In this document: positions 1 through 6,273 of the stretch, one piece after another | Numbering within the stretch: the first letter of the stretch is position 1 | How the letters are laid out: the number at the start of each line of letters is the position of its first letter | Assembly: GCA_902766415.1 (NCBI GenBank) | Contig: CACXDR010000103.1 | Coordinates: 1 to 10,033, forward strand | Source of the DNA: an uncultured Lachnospiraceae bacterium | GTDB lineage: Bacteria > Bacillota_A > Clostridia > Lachnospirales > Lachnospiraceae | Direction of reading: 5' to 3' | Length of the DNA stretch: 10,033 nt | Made by a program: the position numbers and the translations under genes | The notes under the pieces: model-generated | The model's database searches: none | What the model was told of the DNA's origin: nothing | Seen by the model: the letters and a program-made list of their open reading frames with translations, nothing else

Positions 1-25
1 AGCCATGGGGACTGTCCCCATGGCT
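1..25. repeat. Perfect 25-base palindrome, REP-like or terminator stem
   Basis: Bases 1-12 pair perfectly with bases 14-25 around a single central T (core GGGGAC-T-GTCCCC). It lies 50 bases beyond the stop of the RpiB-like gene on the minus strand, so it could be that gene's terminator stem. The sequence that would hold a U-tract lies outside the window. GGGGAC/GTCCCC palindromes also occur as dispersed REP-type repeats in Firmicutes. A smaller inverted repeat, GTTGA-TTAT-TCAAC, lies at 35-48. Confidence 0.55.
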
Positions 26-75
26 CAACACCGCGTTGATTATTCAACATTTATCCGGTTTCTGCGCAGTTTCTC

Positions 76-717
76 TTATTCTCCGAGCAGCTTTCTTACG
101 CAGTCCTTCACCTCTCCGTCCTTCGCGTCACGGAAGAAGTACTCCTTGAAGTGCTCCCCGGCGAACGCGCCAAGGACCAGCTCGCGGTCAATGCTCTCAA
201 GGATGTCCGGCAGCGGACGGTACGCGACCGCCTTTACCTCGTCCAGGATCTTCTTGTTCCGCTTCTCCGGGACCGCGCGCTCCTTCGGATAGCCGCCGCC
301 CGGCTCCTCAACGAAGAGCTTTTCAAAGATGTACTCAAGGTTCAGGTCGCCGCCCCAGCCGAAGCCGAGCGCGAACGGCAGCGAGATCGCGTTGCCGTCG
401 TTGATCTGCGCGAAGGTGTAGGCGTCAAGCGGGGTCTCGATATGTCCGCAGAGCACGCCCGGGAACGCGTTCAGCGCAAGCATGGCGCCCTCGCCGGTGC
501 CGCAGCCCGTCACGACGAAATCCGCCGCGCCGGAGTTCAGGAGGGTCGCCGCAAGGATGCCGTTCTGGACGTAGGTGAGCTGCGCCGCGTCATCCGCCGC
601 GTACATACCATAGTTCACGACCTCAAAGCCCTTCTGGTCTGCGATCTTCTTAAGTGCGTTGAAAATGATGCCGTTCTTCGCTGCCTGCGAATTCTCATTG
701 ATCAGTGCGATCCTCAT
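76..717 (-). CDS. RpiB/LacA/LacB-family isomerase, probably DhuI-like
   Basis: A 213-residue sugar-phosphate isomerase family protein. The family signature TGCGTGEG is at residues 70-77, with Cys72 at the position of the catalytic Cys of RpiB. The N-terminus MRIALINENSQAAKN and the C-terminal extension beyond the roughly 150-residue RpiB core resemble, as I remember them, the Firmicutes subgroup that includes DhuI. DhuI isomerises 4-deoxy-5-hexosulose-uronate, the product of unsaturated glucuronyl hydrolases, and replaces KduI. The neighbouring uxaC agrees with a uronate role; substrate is inferred. The start at 717 was chosen because GGAGG lies 5 bases upstream and the conserved sequence begins there; an upstream in-frame Met at 747 has no such support. 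Alternatives are ribose-5-phosphate or galactose-6-phosphate isomerase, less likely given length and context. Confidence 0.87.
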   Translation of the reverse strand: MRIALINENSQAAKNGIIFNALKKIADQKGFEVVNYGMYAADDAAQLTYVQNGILAATLLNSGAADFVVTGCGTGEGAMLALNAFPGVLCGHIETPLDAYTFAQINDGNAISLPFALGFGWGGDLNLEYIFEKLFVEEPGGGYPKERAVPEKRNKKILDEVKAVAYRPLPDILESIDRELVLGAFAGEHFKEYFFRDAKDGEVKDCVRKLLGE

Positions 718-857
718 ATGATCCTCCTTTTTCGTGTACGCGGACATGCCCGCGCCTTCTGTGCCTTTCCATGCTCCCGGTCAGGAGCCCGGCTTTCCGG
801 GCCTTCCCTTCTGCCGGTCAGGACCAGGTCCCTGCGGTCAGTTTCGTTCCTTCTGTC
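718..857 (-). other. Hairpin-rich spacer between uxaC and the isomerase gene
   Basis: This 140-base intergenic stretch has no convincing ORF. It holds a clear stem at 787-802 (GCCCGG-CTTT-CCGGGC), a GGACC-A-GGTCC palindrome at about 822-832, and two copies of TCCTGACCGG on the minus strand that allow alternative stems. No U-tract follows any of them, so uxaC and the isomerase gene are probably cotranscribed. The stems may affect mRNA processing or stability; that is inference. Confidence 0.4.
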
Positions 858-2291
858 TCAGATCCCGAAATAGCGCTTCGCGTTGTAGAAGCAGATGCCC
901 TCGACGATCTTCTTCAGCGCGTCTCTGTCGTCCGGATACTCCCCGTTCTCGACCCACTTGCCGATCTGGTTGCAGACGATCCTGCGGAAATAATCGTGCC
1001 TCGTGTAGGAGAGGAAGGAGCGGGAGTCGGTCAGCATGCCGATGAAGTTCCCGACAAGGCTCAGGTCCGCGAGAGACTTGAGATGCTCCTCCATGCCGCG
1101 CTTCGTGTCGTTGAACCACCACGCCGCGCCGTGCTGGATCTTGCCCGGCAGCTCGTCGGACTGGAAGCAGCCGATCAGCGTGTCGATCTGGGCATTGTCC
1201 GCCGGGTTCAGGGAGAAGAGGATGGTCTTCGGAAGCTCGTTCGTCTTGTCAAGATAAGACATGAACGCCGCAAGGTCGCCGCCGCAGGTGGTCTGGCCGA
1301 TCATATCGAAGCCGGTGTCCGGTCCCTCGATGCGGAACATCCGCTCATTGTTGTTTCTTAAGCAGGAGTAATGGATCTCCATCGCGATGTCGAGGCGGTG
1401 ATAGTTCTTAGCGAGGCCGATGAGGATCATGGTCTGGTACTTCTCCGCCTCCTCGATGGTCAGCGTCTCGCCTGCCATAGCCTTGCGGAATGCCGCGTTG
1501 CACTCCTCCACCGGCGCCGGGCGGAACATGACGTAGTCGATGCCGTGGTCGCTGGCTCTGCAGCCGTGCTTCTTGAAGAATTCGAGGCGCTCGGTCAGGG
1601 CGTCCATGACCTCCTCAGCGCTGTCGAGGCTCTGCTTCCCGACGCTTGCCGCGAGCTTCGCGATATACTCCCGGAAGCCCTCCTTCGTGATGTTGATGGC
1701 CTTGTCAGGACGGAAGGACGGGCAGACCATGAACTTCACCGTGGGATCCGCAGCGATCTTCTCATGCCACTCGAGGGTATCGACCGGATCGTCCGTCGTG
1801 CCGACGTAAGCGACGTTCGACTGCTCGATGAGGCCCCGGACGGTAAGCTTCGGGTCATTCTGGAGCATATCGTTGCACTTGTCCCAGATCTCCTTCGCGT
1901 TCTTCGTGGAAAGCGGCTCGGTCACGCCGAAATACTTGTGAAGCTCCAGGTTGCACCAGTGGTACATCGGGTTGCCGATCGCCATCTCAAGCGCCTCGGC
2001 GAACTTGTAGAACTTCGTGAATCCGTCCGCGTCCCCGGTGATCTCATTCTCCGGCACACCGTTGCTGCGCATGACGCGCCACTTGTAGTGATCGCCGAAA
2101 TAGCTTCCGTCCGCGTTCCTTCCGCCAAGCCAAACCTCGGCGATGTTGTTGAACCTGCGGTTCTCGCAGATCTCCTGCGGCGGGATGTGGCAGTGGTAGT
2201 CGATGAGCGGGAGATTCTCCGCGTACTCATGATACAGCTGCCGCGCGGTCTCATTTTCAAGTACGAATTCACGATCCATAAACGGTTTCAT
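858..2291 (-). CDS. uxaC: Uronate (glucuronate) isomerase
   Basis: A 477-residue protein, close to the roughly 470 residues of E. coli UxaC. It belongs to the amidohydrolase-like uronate isomerase family, which converts D-glucuronate to D-fructuronate (and D-galacturonate to D-tagaturonate) in the cytoplasm. The metal-binding motif is seen as D31-Y-H33-C-H35 in LPLIDYHCHIPP, followed by the family-typical IAEVWLGG region. The start at 2291 (MKPFMDREF) matches the usual family N-terminus and has GGAG 8 bases upstream. The frame stays open to 2534, but those 81 codons are low-complexity leader sequence overlapping a probable promoter. No uxaA, uxaB or kdg genes are visible; the isomerase gene downstream suggests a small uronate-use operon. 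Confidence 0.96.
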   Translation of the reverse strand: MKPFMDREFVLENETARQLYHEYAENLPLIDYHCHIPPQEICENRRFNNIAEVWLGGRNADGSYFGDHYKWRVMRSNGVPENEITGDADGFTKFYKFAEALEMAIGNPMYHWCNLELHKYFGVTEPLSTKNAKEIWDKCNDMLQNDPKLTVRGLIEQSNVAYVGTTDDPVDTLEWHEKIAADPTVKFMVCPSFRPDKAINITKEGFREYIAKLAASVGKQSLDSAEEVMDALTERLEFFKKHGCRASDHGIDYVMFRPAPVEECNAAFRKAMAGETLTIEEAEKYQTMILIGLAKNYHRLDIAMEIHYSCLRNNNERMFRIEGPDTGFDMIGQTTCGGDLAAFMSYLDKTNELPKTILFSLNPADNAQIDTLIGCFQSDELPGKIQHGAAWWFNDTKRGMEEHLKSLADLSLVGNFIGMLTDSRSFLSYTRHDYFRRIVCNQIGKWVENGEYPDDRDALKKIVEGICFYNAKRYFGI

Positions 2292-2305
2292 AATCTCTTC
2301 TCCGG

Positions 2306-2335
2306 CAGGCCGTTCCGAGCCTGTCTTCCTCCTTT
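2306..2335 (-). promoter_or_regulatory. uxaC leader: unused Shine-Dalgarno plus hairpin
   Basis: On the minus strand a full AAAGGAGG lies at 2335-2328 with no start codon at usable spacing. It is followed by a stem CAGGC/GCCTG (2323-2319 with 2310-2306) and then the weaker GGAG actually placed before the uxaC start. It could be a ribosome standby site or a relic of a lost gene start. This is inference from spacing only. Confidence 0.3.
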
Positions 2336-2410
2336 CACTAAGGACGATGCTCCTGCAGCCCGGGATGCTCCGGGGCCGCGTTCGCCAGGGACACAGCACT
2401 TCTGGAATAT

Positions 2411-2439
2411 ATTTTAACATCACCCCGGGACCTGTGGAA
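2411..2439 (-). promoter_or_regulatory. Candidate uxaC promoter
   Basis: On the minus strand TAAAAT (2416-2411) matches the -10 consensus at 5 of 6 positions. The hexamer 17 bases upstream, TTCCAC (2439-2434), is a poor -35, so an activator might be needed. It is the only AT-rich patch between the upstream terminator and uxaC. Two GATTCC copies (GATTCC-GGC-GATTCC) lie just upstream. Confidence 0.35.
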
Positions 2440-2538
2440 TCGCCGGAATCAGACAATATAAGGACAATTCCGTCATCGCAGGCTCCCCGGCAGCGGATGC
2501 GGCGGCGTCCATCCCGGCGCTCGCTTTTCGCCATGACG

Positions 2539-2564
2539 AAAGGGACGGCTTCCGCCGTCCCTTT
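2539..2564 (-). terminator. Stem-loop after the XRE gene
   Basis: A perfect 11-bp stem (AAAGGGACGGC, loop TTCC, then the complement) begins 22 bases beyond the stop of the XRE gene at 2587. The U-tract on the minus strand is only three bases, so efficiency is uncertain. On the plus strand it is followed by a T-rich run, but no plus-strand gene needs it. Confidence 0.6.
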
Positions 2565-2586
2565 GATCTTTTATACATCTTTACAT

Positions 2587-2994
2587 CTAGTCTGTGCCCT
2601 GTCCTCCCGCACTGTGGTCCGGGCTGCACTTCAGCGGCGCAAACTCCTTCTTCATGAGGACCTCGTTGATCCCCATGACATCCTGCCCCTCCAGGACGCC
2701 CGTGAGGATCACCTTGTCGCGCGGACGGTCGTCGTCAAGCTGGATAAATTCGTTCAGCTTCAGCGCGTACTGCAGCTCTTCAAGATTCATCTCCATGGCA
2801 ATGCCCAGCGCCAGGATATAATCCCGCTCCGCTGTTTTTTTCACGCCCCTGAGCAGCTTGTAGGTATAGTCCTGGTCAATGCCGGCTCTCTGCGCGATAT
2901 CCTTCCGCTTAAGGTGCTTTTCTGCAATCATCTGATCCGCGAAATGGACAAATGAATTATCCGTTCCGAAACGCCTGCCGCGAACACTCCCCAT
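2587..2994 (-). CDS. XRE-family helix-turn-helix regulator
   Basis: A 135-residue protein with an N-terminal lambda-repressor-type HTH (about residues 15-75; recognition region KRKDIAQRAGIDQDYTYKLL at 29-48). A second conserved stretch follows (YILALGIAMEMNLEELQYALKL, then RPRDKVILTGVL and INEVLMKKEFAPL). I recognise this layout from a Firmicutes family in which HTH proteins often sit next to Ser/Thr kinases; no kinase is in this window. The start at 2994 was chosen because GGAGG lies 6 bases upstream; Met codons at 3000 and 3027 are less well placed. It has its own AT-rich promoter region with inverted repeats, suggesting autoregulation, and a stem-loop terminator. Targets are unknown. Confidence 0.85.
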   Translation of the reverse strand: MGSVRGRRFGTDNSFVHFADQMIAEKHLKRKDIAQRAGIDQDYTYKLLRGVKKTAERDYILALGIAMEMNLEELQYALKLNEFIQLDDDRPRDKVILTGVLEGQDVMGINEVLMKKEFAPLKCSPDHSAGGQGTD

Positions 2995-3048
2995 GATCAT
3001 CCTCCGCTTTCTACTCTCCTGTATCATAATATGGAAATGAACACCTTT

Positions 3049-3087
3049 TTGGACCTGCGCGGTCCAATTTGTGGATTTTTACAAATT
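3049..3087. promoter_or_regulatory. Two overlapping inverted repeats upstream of the XRE gene
   Basis: The first is TTGGACC-TGCGC-GGTCCAA (3049-3067), a 19-base dyad with perfect 7-bp arms. The second is AATTTGT-N8-ACAAATT (3066-3072 with 3081-3087), which starts on the last two bases of the first. They lie 55-95 bases before the XRE start. Such dyads fit dimeric repressor operators; they could also be leader-mRNA hairpins if transcription begins near 3093. Confidence 0.5.
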
Positions 3088-3099
3088 TTCAACATGGCT

Positions 3100-3137
3100 A
3101 TTATATATGGTTTCTAATGAATCACATAAAATTCATT
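3100..3137 (-). promoter_or_regulatory. Candidate XRE-gene promoter with an overlapping dyad
   Basis: On the minus strand a consensus TATAAT lies at 3105-3100. No good -35 stands 16-18 bases upstream. Instead that position is covered by the inverted repeat AATGAAT-N8-ATTCATT (3116-3122 with 3131-3137), a plausible regulator site. The surroundings (about 3020-3220) are far more AT-rich than the rest of the window. Confidence 0.45.
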
Positions 3138-3267
3138 TGCGTTTTGAAAATATTTTTGTTATTTTCTTAAACCTTCCCTCTTCTTCTGTTCCTATTAAAC
3201 CACAAATAATGGGCTAAACCCCACCCCGCCGCATCGAACGTTTGATTGTGTTTCTGTGGTCTCTTCT

Positions 3268-3318
3268 AAAAACCGCTCATCCCGATCCGGATCCGGCCGG
3301 TTCGGATCAGGATGACCG
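3268..3318 (-). terminator. Long GC-rich hairpin with a U-tract, second of a tandem pair
   Basis: Bases 3277-3315 form an almost complete palindrome centred on 3296, with one mismatch (3283/3309) and two G-T pairs. The stem can extend to 3274/3318 across one more mismatch. On the minus strand it is followed almost at once by five U residues (3272-3268). It lies beyond the U-tract terminator of the HD gene, making a double barrier before the XRE promoter region. Confidence 0.55.
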
Positions 3319-3334
3319 CAGGACTTTTCCCAAC

Positions 3335-3358
3335 AAAAAAGAGCCTGTAAAGGCTCTT
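3335..3358 (-). terminator. Intrinsic terminator of the HD-domain gene
   Basis: The stem AAGAGCCT-GTAA-AGGCTCTT (3339-3358) is followed on the minus strand by a run of six U residues (3340-3335, partly in the stem) and more U/G sequence. It begins 35 bases after the HD gene stop. This is one of the clearest rho-independent terminators here. Confidence 0.85.
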
Positions 3359-3393
3359 CTTCGTTCCTTCAGGCTCCCTGTTCCCTGGGATCC

Positions 3394-3882
3394 TTATCTC
3401 AGCAGCACATATTCCATCAGCCGTCTGCCGCTGTCTGTTTTCGCGACCTTGTCCATGAAGCCGGCCACATTTTCCCTGCCGTACCCGTTCTCGGACGCGT
3501 TTGCTATATAGTCCGCCTCGATCAGGATCTGGTAGTCGATGCCGTCGATCCCGCGGAGGGTATGGTGATGCCCGACAAGGTACGCGACCCGTTCGATCTC
3601 GTCCTCGCGCATGCCGCTGCCGGAAAGAAATTCCCGGACCAGAGGGACGCCCTCTTCCTCCTGGTATCTGCCCATCGTGCTGCCGTACTTTTCACGGCAG
3701 AGCGGACAGGCGATGTCGTGGGTGATGGCCGCCGCCTCAAGAATGAACTGTGTGTCACGGTCAAGCCCTTCCAGCTCCCCGATCGTTTTCGCGTAGGTCC
3801 AGACCCGGATCAGGTGGTCGATATCGTGGATATTGCCGTTGGAATACGCGATCATTTTTTCAAGAAGCTCTGATATTGTCAT
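3394..3882 (-). CDS. HD-domain phosphohydrolase
   Basis: A 162-residue single-domain HD protein. The expected metal ligands are visible in order: His23 (IDHLIRVW), His55-Asp56 (AITHDIA), the histidine run GHHHT at 104-108, and Asp124 (IEADYIANA). The family consists of metal-dependent phosphohydrolases acting mostly on nucleotides or phosphate esters; the substrate cannot be told. The stretch CPLCREKYGS with QEEEGVPLVREFL is typical, as I recall it, of a Firmicutes subgroup of uncharacterised HD proteins. The start at 3882 has AGAGGG 9 bases upstream. Longer in-frame starts (Met at 3906, GTG at 3930) are possible but add a non-conserved basic tail. The gene sits 151 bases beyond the cyclase gene. 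Confidence 0.88.
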   Translation of the reverse strand: MTISELLEKMIAYSNGNIHDIDHLIRVWTYAKTIGELEGLDRDTQFILEAAAITHDIACPLCREKYGSTMGRYQEEEGVPLVREFLSGSGMREDEIERVAYLVGHHHTLRGIDGIDYQILIEADYIANASENGYGRENVAGFMDKVAKTDSGRRLMEYVLLR

Positions 3883-3992
3883 GACGTTCGTCCCTCTCCG
3901 CAGCATTCGGTCTGTTCCTTTTTCAAACACTATACTCCAGTATTAAACAACATAACCGGCCGCAGGCATCACCCCTGATGTGATCTTCTGCC

Positions 3993-4025
3993 GGACCGCC
4001 CCGCTGAACAGACAGCGGACGGTCC
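3993..4025 (-). terminator. Strong hairpin after the cyclase gene, no U-tract
   Basis: GGACCG and CCGCTG pair with CAGCGG and CGGTCC around a six-base loop, giving 12 pairs and a small internal loop, 8 bases beyond the cyclase stop. No U-run follows on the minus strand, so it may stabilise the 3' end or terminate weakly, with some read-through into the HD gene. Confidence 0.45.
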
Positions 4026-4033
4026 CGGCCTGT

Positions 4034-4711
4034 TTACGCAAGTTCCACCCACATCGTGACCGGCGCGCTGTCTGCCTCCTCCATAAACAGCGGGACCGCA
4101 GCCGCGGAAACGATCCGGTCTGCCTCCAGCCCCTCAAAGCTGACATCCTCGATGATGGGCACGGCCTGGTTCTGATGAAAGACGCCCAGCATGATCTGAT
4201 GCGCTTTCCCGCCCTCCTCCGGCATCTGCGGCGACGCAAGGGAAATGAAATCCAGCGCGATGGCCTTGAGATCCTCCCTGAAATGATCCATCAGAAACTC
4301 CGCCGCAGAGCAGCTCACATACGGTCCCCTTCTGGAATAGCATTCCGGATCCTCCGCTCTCTTCTTGGCGAATCCCGTGCGCAGCATAAGAAGATCCGAT
4401 TTCCGGATCTGATCCGTATATGGTTCCAGATCCTCTTTCGTGATCGCCTCCCCCGCCTCTTTATGCACGTCGATCAGGAGCGGACGCTCGAAGAAAAACC
4501 GGTCAAACGGTTCCTCGGTCAGCCTCTTCCCGGAATCATTATAGTGCCTGGCCCCGTCCATATGGGAACCGAAATGATTGAACAGCGTGATCATATACTG
4601 GTTGCACCTGTCGCCTTTACTGATCGACGTAAAAGGTGAAACGGTTATTTTGGGATTTCCCGGCCATCCGGCGGCTGATGCGGTCAGTTCGTACGAGATC
4701 CTTTTTTTCAT
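4034..4711 (-). CDS. Cyclase-family metal-dependent hydrolase (KynB-like fold)
   Basis: A 225-residue protein of the cyclase/arylformamidase family (PF04199). The signature HxGTHxDxPxH appears in variant form as H46-F-G-S-H50-M-D52-G-A-R-H56, so all metal-ligand positions are kept while the Thr is Ser and the Pro is Ala. A later stretch, KAHQIMLGVFHQNQAVPIIE, fits the region that completes the site. Members include kynurenine formamidase and various amidases and lactonases; there are no kynurenine-pathway genes here, so the substrate is open. The start at 4711 has a GAGGGG about 10 bases upstream. The gap to the EF-hand gene is 108 bases, without a clear promoter or terminator. Confidence 0.85.
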   Translation of the reverse strand: MKKRISYELTASAAGWPGNPKITVSPFTSISKGDRCNQYMITLFNHFGSHMDGARHYNDSGKRLTEEPFDRFFFERPLLIDVHKEAGEAITKEDLEPYTDQIRKSDLLMLRTGFAKKRAEDPECYSRRGPYVSCSAAEFLMDHFREDLKAIALDFISLASPQMPEEGGKAHQIMLGVFHQNQAVPIIEDVSFEGLEADRIVSAAAVPLFMEEADSAPVTMWVELA

Positions 4712-4819
4712 GTCTGGAATTCCCCTCTGTCAGAGTAATAGCGGACATTCGCGATCCGCTTCGCTCCTTGCGGTTCAAACAATTACTTTTATATCTGTAA
4801 ATTCTTCCGGTGCCCGGTC

Positions 4820-5059
4820 TCAGGCATTTTCCAGAACCAGCTTGAGGACAACCCCTAAAATCGCCAGGCCGCCTACGAGCATATTGAACAGCTCGGTTTC
4901 TTTTGACAATTCATCCTTATCCGTCTTCCGCCGCGGTATTCTTCCGGAGGTTCTCTCCGTTTTTTCCTCCTCCATCAGAAATTCATGGAGCAGATAATGG
5001 TCCTCAAAATTCTCTTTCCCGTCGCCGTTATAATCAAAAGCTCCGCCGTTTTTCTTCAT
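4820..5059 (-). CDS. Small EF-hand-like protein with C-terminal membrane helix
   Basis: A 79-residue protein in two parts. Near the N-terminus D9-Y-N11-G-D13-G-K-E-N-F-E-D20 resembles a calcium-binding EF-hand loop (D-x-D/N-x-D-G, acidic residue at position 12). A charged linker follows (about 29-56), then one hydrophobic helix at 58-76 ending at the C-terminus, suggesting a tail-anchored topology. The ATG at 5059 overlaps the stop of the Cys-rich gene (ATGA), and GGAGGG lies 9 bases upstream inside that gene, so the pair is translationally coupled. I do not recognise a named family; dockerin-like or EF-hand mini-proteins are the nearest idea. Ion binding is inferred from spacing only. Confidence 0.78.
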   Translation of the reverse strand: MKKNGGAFDYNGDGKENFEDHYLLHEFLMEEEKTERTSGRIPRRKTDKDELSKETELFNMLVGGLAILGVVLKLVLENA

Positions 5060-5391
5060 GCTGTTATTCCCTCCGGTACCGCTGTCTGCGAACGGCACTC
5101 CAGGACAAATACCCGGAGTCCGTCAAGCGTCATTGTTTTTACTTCCCTGTAGCAGTCATCCTTCGTCCATGCCGGATTCCGGCCTGCCAGATACTTTCTT
5201 GCTTTCTTCTCAAGTCTTTTTCGTTCACACTGCAGCCAGTAAGAATGCTCCAGCTTCTGGAGATAGGGGCATGCCTTCTCCACACATGAATGCTCTTTTA
5301 CCGCTGCCGCGCTAAGGTAACCTTTATGAATGGCATTATGACAAATGCCGCAGGGACTCGAACTCATTCTGCGAAAACTGATCTGTTTCAT
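5056..5391 (-). CDS. Cys-rich protein of unknown function, putative zinc-binding
   Basis: A 111-residue protein, unrecognised by name. Its N-terminal half has a metal-site-like pattern: C14-G-I-C17-H18, His22, His34-S-C36 and C41-P-Y. The middle is strongly basic and helical (ERKRLEKKARKYLAGRN), and the C-terminal part looks like a small mixed strand/helix segment. No signal peptide or membrane helix is visible. Two starts are possible: 5391 with AGGAGG at 9 bases, used here, or 5397, for which the same site is only 3 bases away. Its stop overlaps the start of the EF-hand gene, suggesting the two small proteins work together. Confidence 0.72.
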   Translation of the reverse strand: MKQISFRRMSSSPCGICHNAIHKGYLSAAAVKEHSCVEKACPYLQKLEHSYWLQCERKRLEKKARKYLAGRNPAWTKDDCYREVKTMTLDGLRVFVLECRSQTAVPEGITA

Positions 5392-5481
5392 GGACATGTT
5401 CCTCCTCTCCGGATATCGTTCTACGATCATTCTACGGAAAGGAATGCCCTGAAATCTTCTCCGCCGGGCCGAATATATGTT

Positions 5482-5506
5482 CCTTCCTCAGGTCTTCCTG
5501 AGAAGG
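5482..5506. other. Hairpin across the methyltransferase stop codon
   Basis: CCTT and CTCAGG pair with CCTGAG and AAGG around a TCTT loop, with one bulged C. The stop codon (5488-5490) is inside the stem. No U-tract follows on the minus strand, so read-through into the Cys-rich gene 96 bases on is likely. Confidence 0.4.
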
Positions 5507-6072
5507 GCATTCAGCCACTTTTCATTCTCCCTGCCCGGGCGCGCGTCGCCGGTGATCCACTGCTCTTCGACCTCCAGTCCCGGGAATGCGCGGAGCAGTG
5601 CCCCGAAGCTTTCCTCTGTCATGTCCGTGAAGTACCTGCCGTTCCGTTCTCCTTCAAAGGTCCCGTACTTAAAGGACACATACAGGATCCCCCCATGCTT
5701 CAGGGCGCGTTCCATCCTGCGGAATATCTCCGGCAGCTCCGATGACGGCGCGTGCAGGATCGAGGCGCATGCCCAGATGCCGTCGTAGATCCCGGTCTCG
5801 TCAAGCTCTGTAAAAAGCAGTCTCCGGACCTGGAGCCCGGTATACTGAGACGCCTCCCTGCAGATCTCCTCCGAGCCGTCGGCCGCCGTTACCGTAAAGC
5901 CTTCGGAAAGGAAGTATTTCGCGTCACGTCCGGACCCGCAGCCAAAGTCCAGGATGTGACCACCGGCCCTCATCCGGCCGAGGAATCTGTCCTGGATCGA
6001 TGCCATATTTACAGACTGCGTCTGTGAGACAAACTGCCGCGCGTTGTCATTGTAATAATCTAACGTACTCAT
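5488..6072 (-). CDS. Class I SAM-dependent methyltransferase
   Basis: A 194-residue Rossmann-fold methyltransferase. Motif I is I40-L-D-F-G-C-G-S-G48 and the acidic residue after strand 2 is Asp65 (VTAADGSEE). GIWACASILHAP follows as the family's motif IV/post region, with LKHGGILYVSFKYG and a WLNALLRK end. The N-terminus TLDYYNDNARQFVSQT is typical of a widespread small stand-alone methyltransferase group with unknown substrates. The start at 6072 has GGGAG 6 bases upstream; the in-frame Met at 6120 has no ribosome site and overlaps a -10-like box. It is the first clear gene after the DUF2828 terminator and may lead the set with the Cys-rich and EF-hand genes. Confidence 0.92.
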   Translation of the reverse strand: MSTLDYYNDNARQFVSQTQSVNMASIQDRFLGRMRAGGHILDFGCGSGRDAKYFLSEGFTVTAADGSEEICREASQYTGLQVRRLLFTELDETGIYDGIWACASILHAPSSELPEIFRRMERALKHGGILYVSFKYGTFEGERNGRYFTDMTEESFGALLRAFPGLEVEEQWITGDARPGRENEKWLNALLRKT

Positions 6073-6111
6073 TCTGATCTCCCGGATCCGTGCCTGCCGG
6101 CTGTCGATACT

Positions 6112-6117
6112 ATTATA
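6112..6117 (-). promoter_or_regulatory. Candidate -10 box for the methyltransferase gene
   Basis: A consensus TATAAT lies on the minus strand 40 bases before the methyltransferase start, and a second TATAAT lies a few bases upstream of it. Neither has a convincing -35. The position, just after a terminator and before the first gene of the next set, supports promoter activity. Confidence 0.4.
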
Positions 6118-6125
6118 CATAAGGA

Positions 6126-6233
6126 TTATAATACGAAATCCTCTTCAGGGCAGGTCCAATAATGTGCACCCTCTTTTACTGTTTGTCCGGTTACGGGGAA
6201 CATTTCATAGAGGTCAGGCTCTTTTTCCGTCAT
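6126..6233 (-). pseudogene. Short ORF or gene remnant between terminator and methyltransferase
   Basis: A 35-codon frame (MTEKEPDLYEMFPVTGQTVK and on to CPEEDFVL) has protein-like composition. It lacks a ribosome site, and its frame stays open upstream through the terminator hairpin at 6274-6308, where it cannot be coding in the normal way. It may be the 3' remnant of a lost gene, or chance. I do not recognise it. Confidence 0.25.
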
Positions 6234-6273
6234 CCGAAAGCACTCGGACAGGCTCCCGGTGTCCACACAAAGC

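Noticed and set aside
1371..2417. Long plus-strand ORFs opposite uxaC, and similar ones opposite DUF2828 (6814-7830)
   Set aside because: They are antisense shadows caused by GC-rich codon usage of the real genes; no motifs or ribosome sites.
2292..2534. 81-codon N-terminal extension of uxaC
   Set aside because: Not like any uronate isomerase N-terminus, Arg/Gly/Pro-rich, and it covers the probable promoter; the ATG at 2291 has a ribosome site and the family start.
2587..2994. XRE gene as the antitoxin of a toxin-antitoxin pair
   Set aside because: No small partner gene lies on either side; both neighbours are separated by terminators or long gaps.
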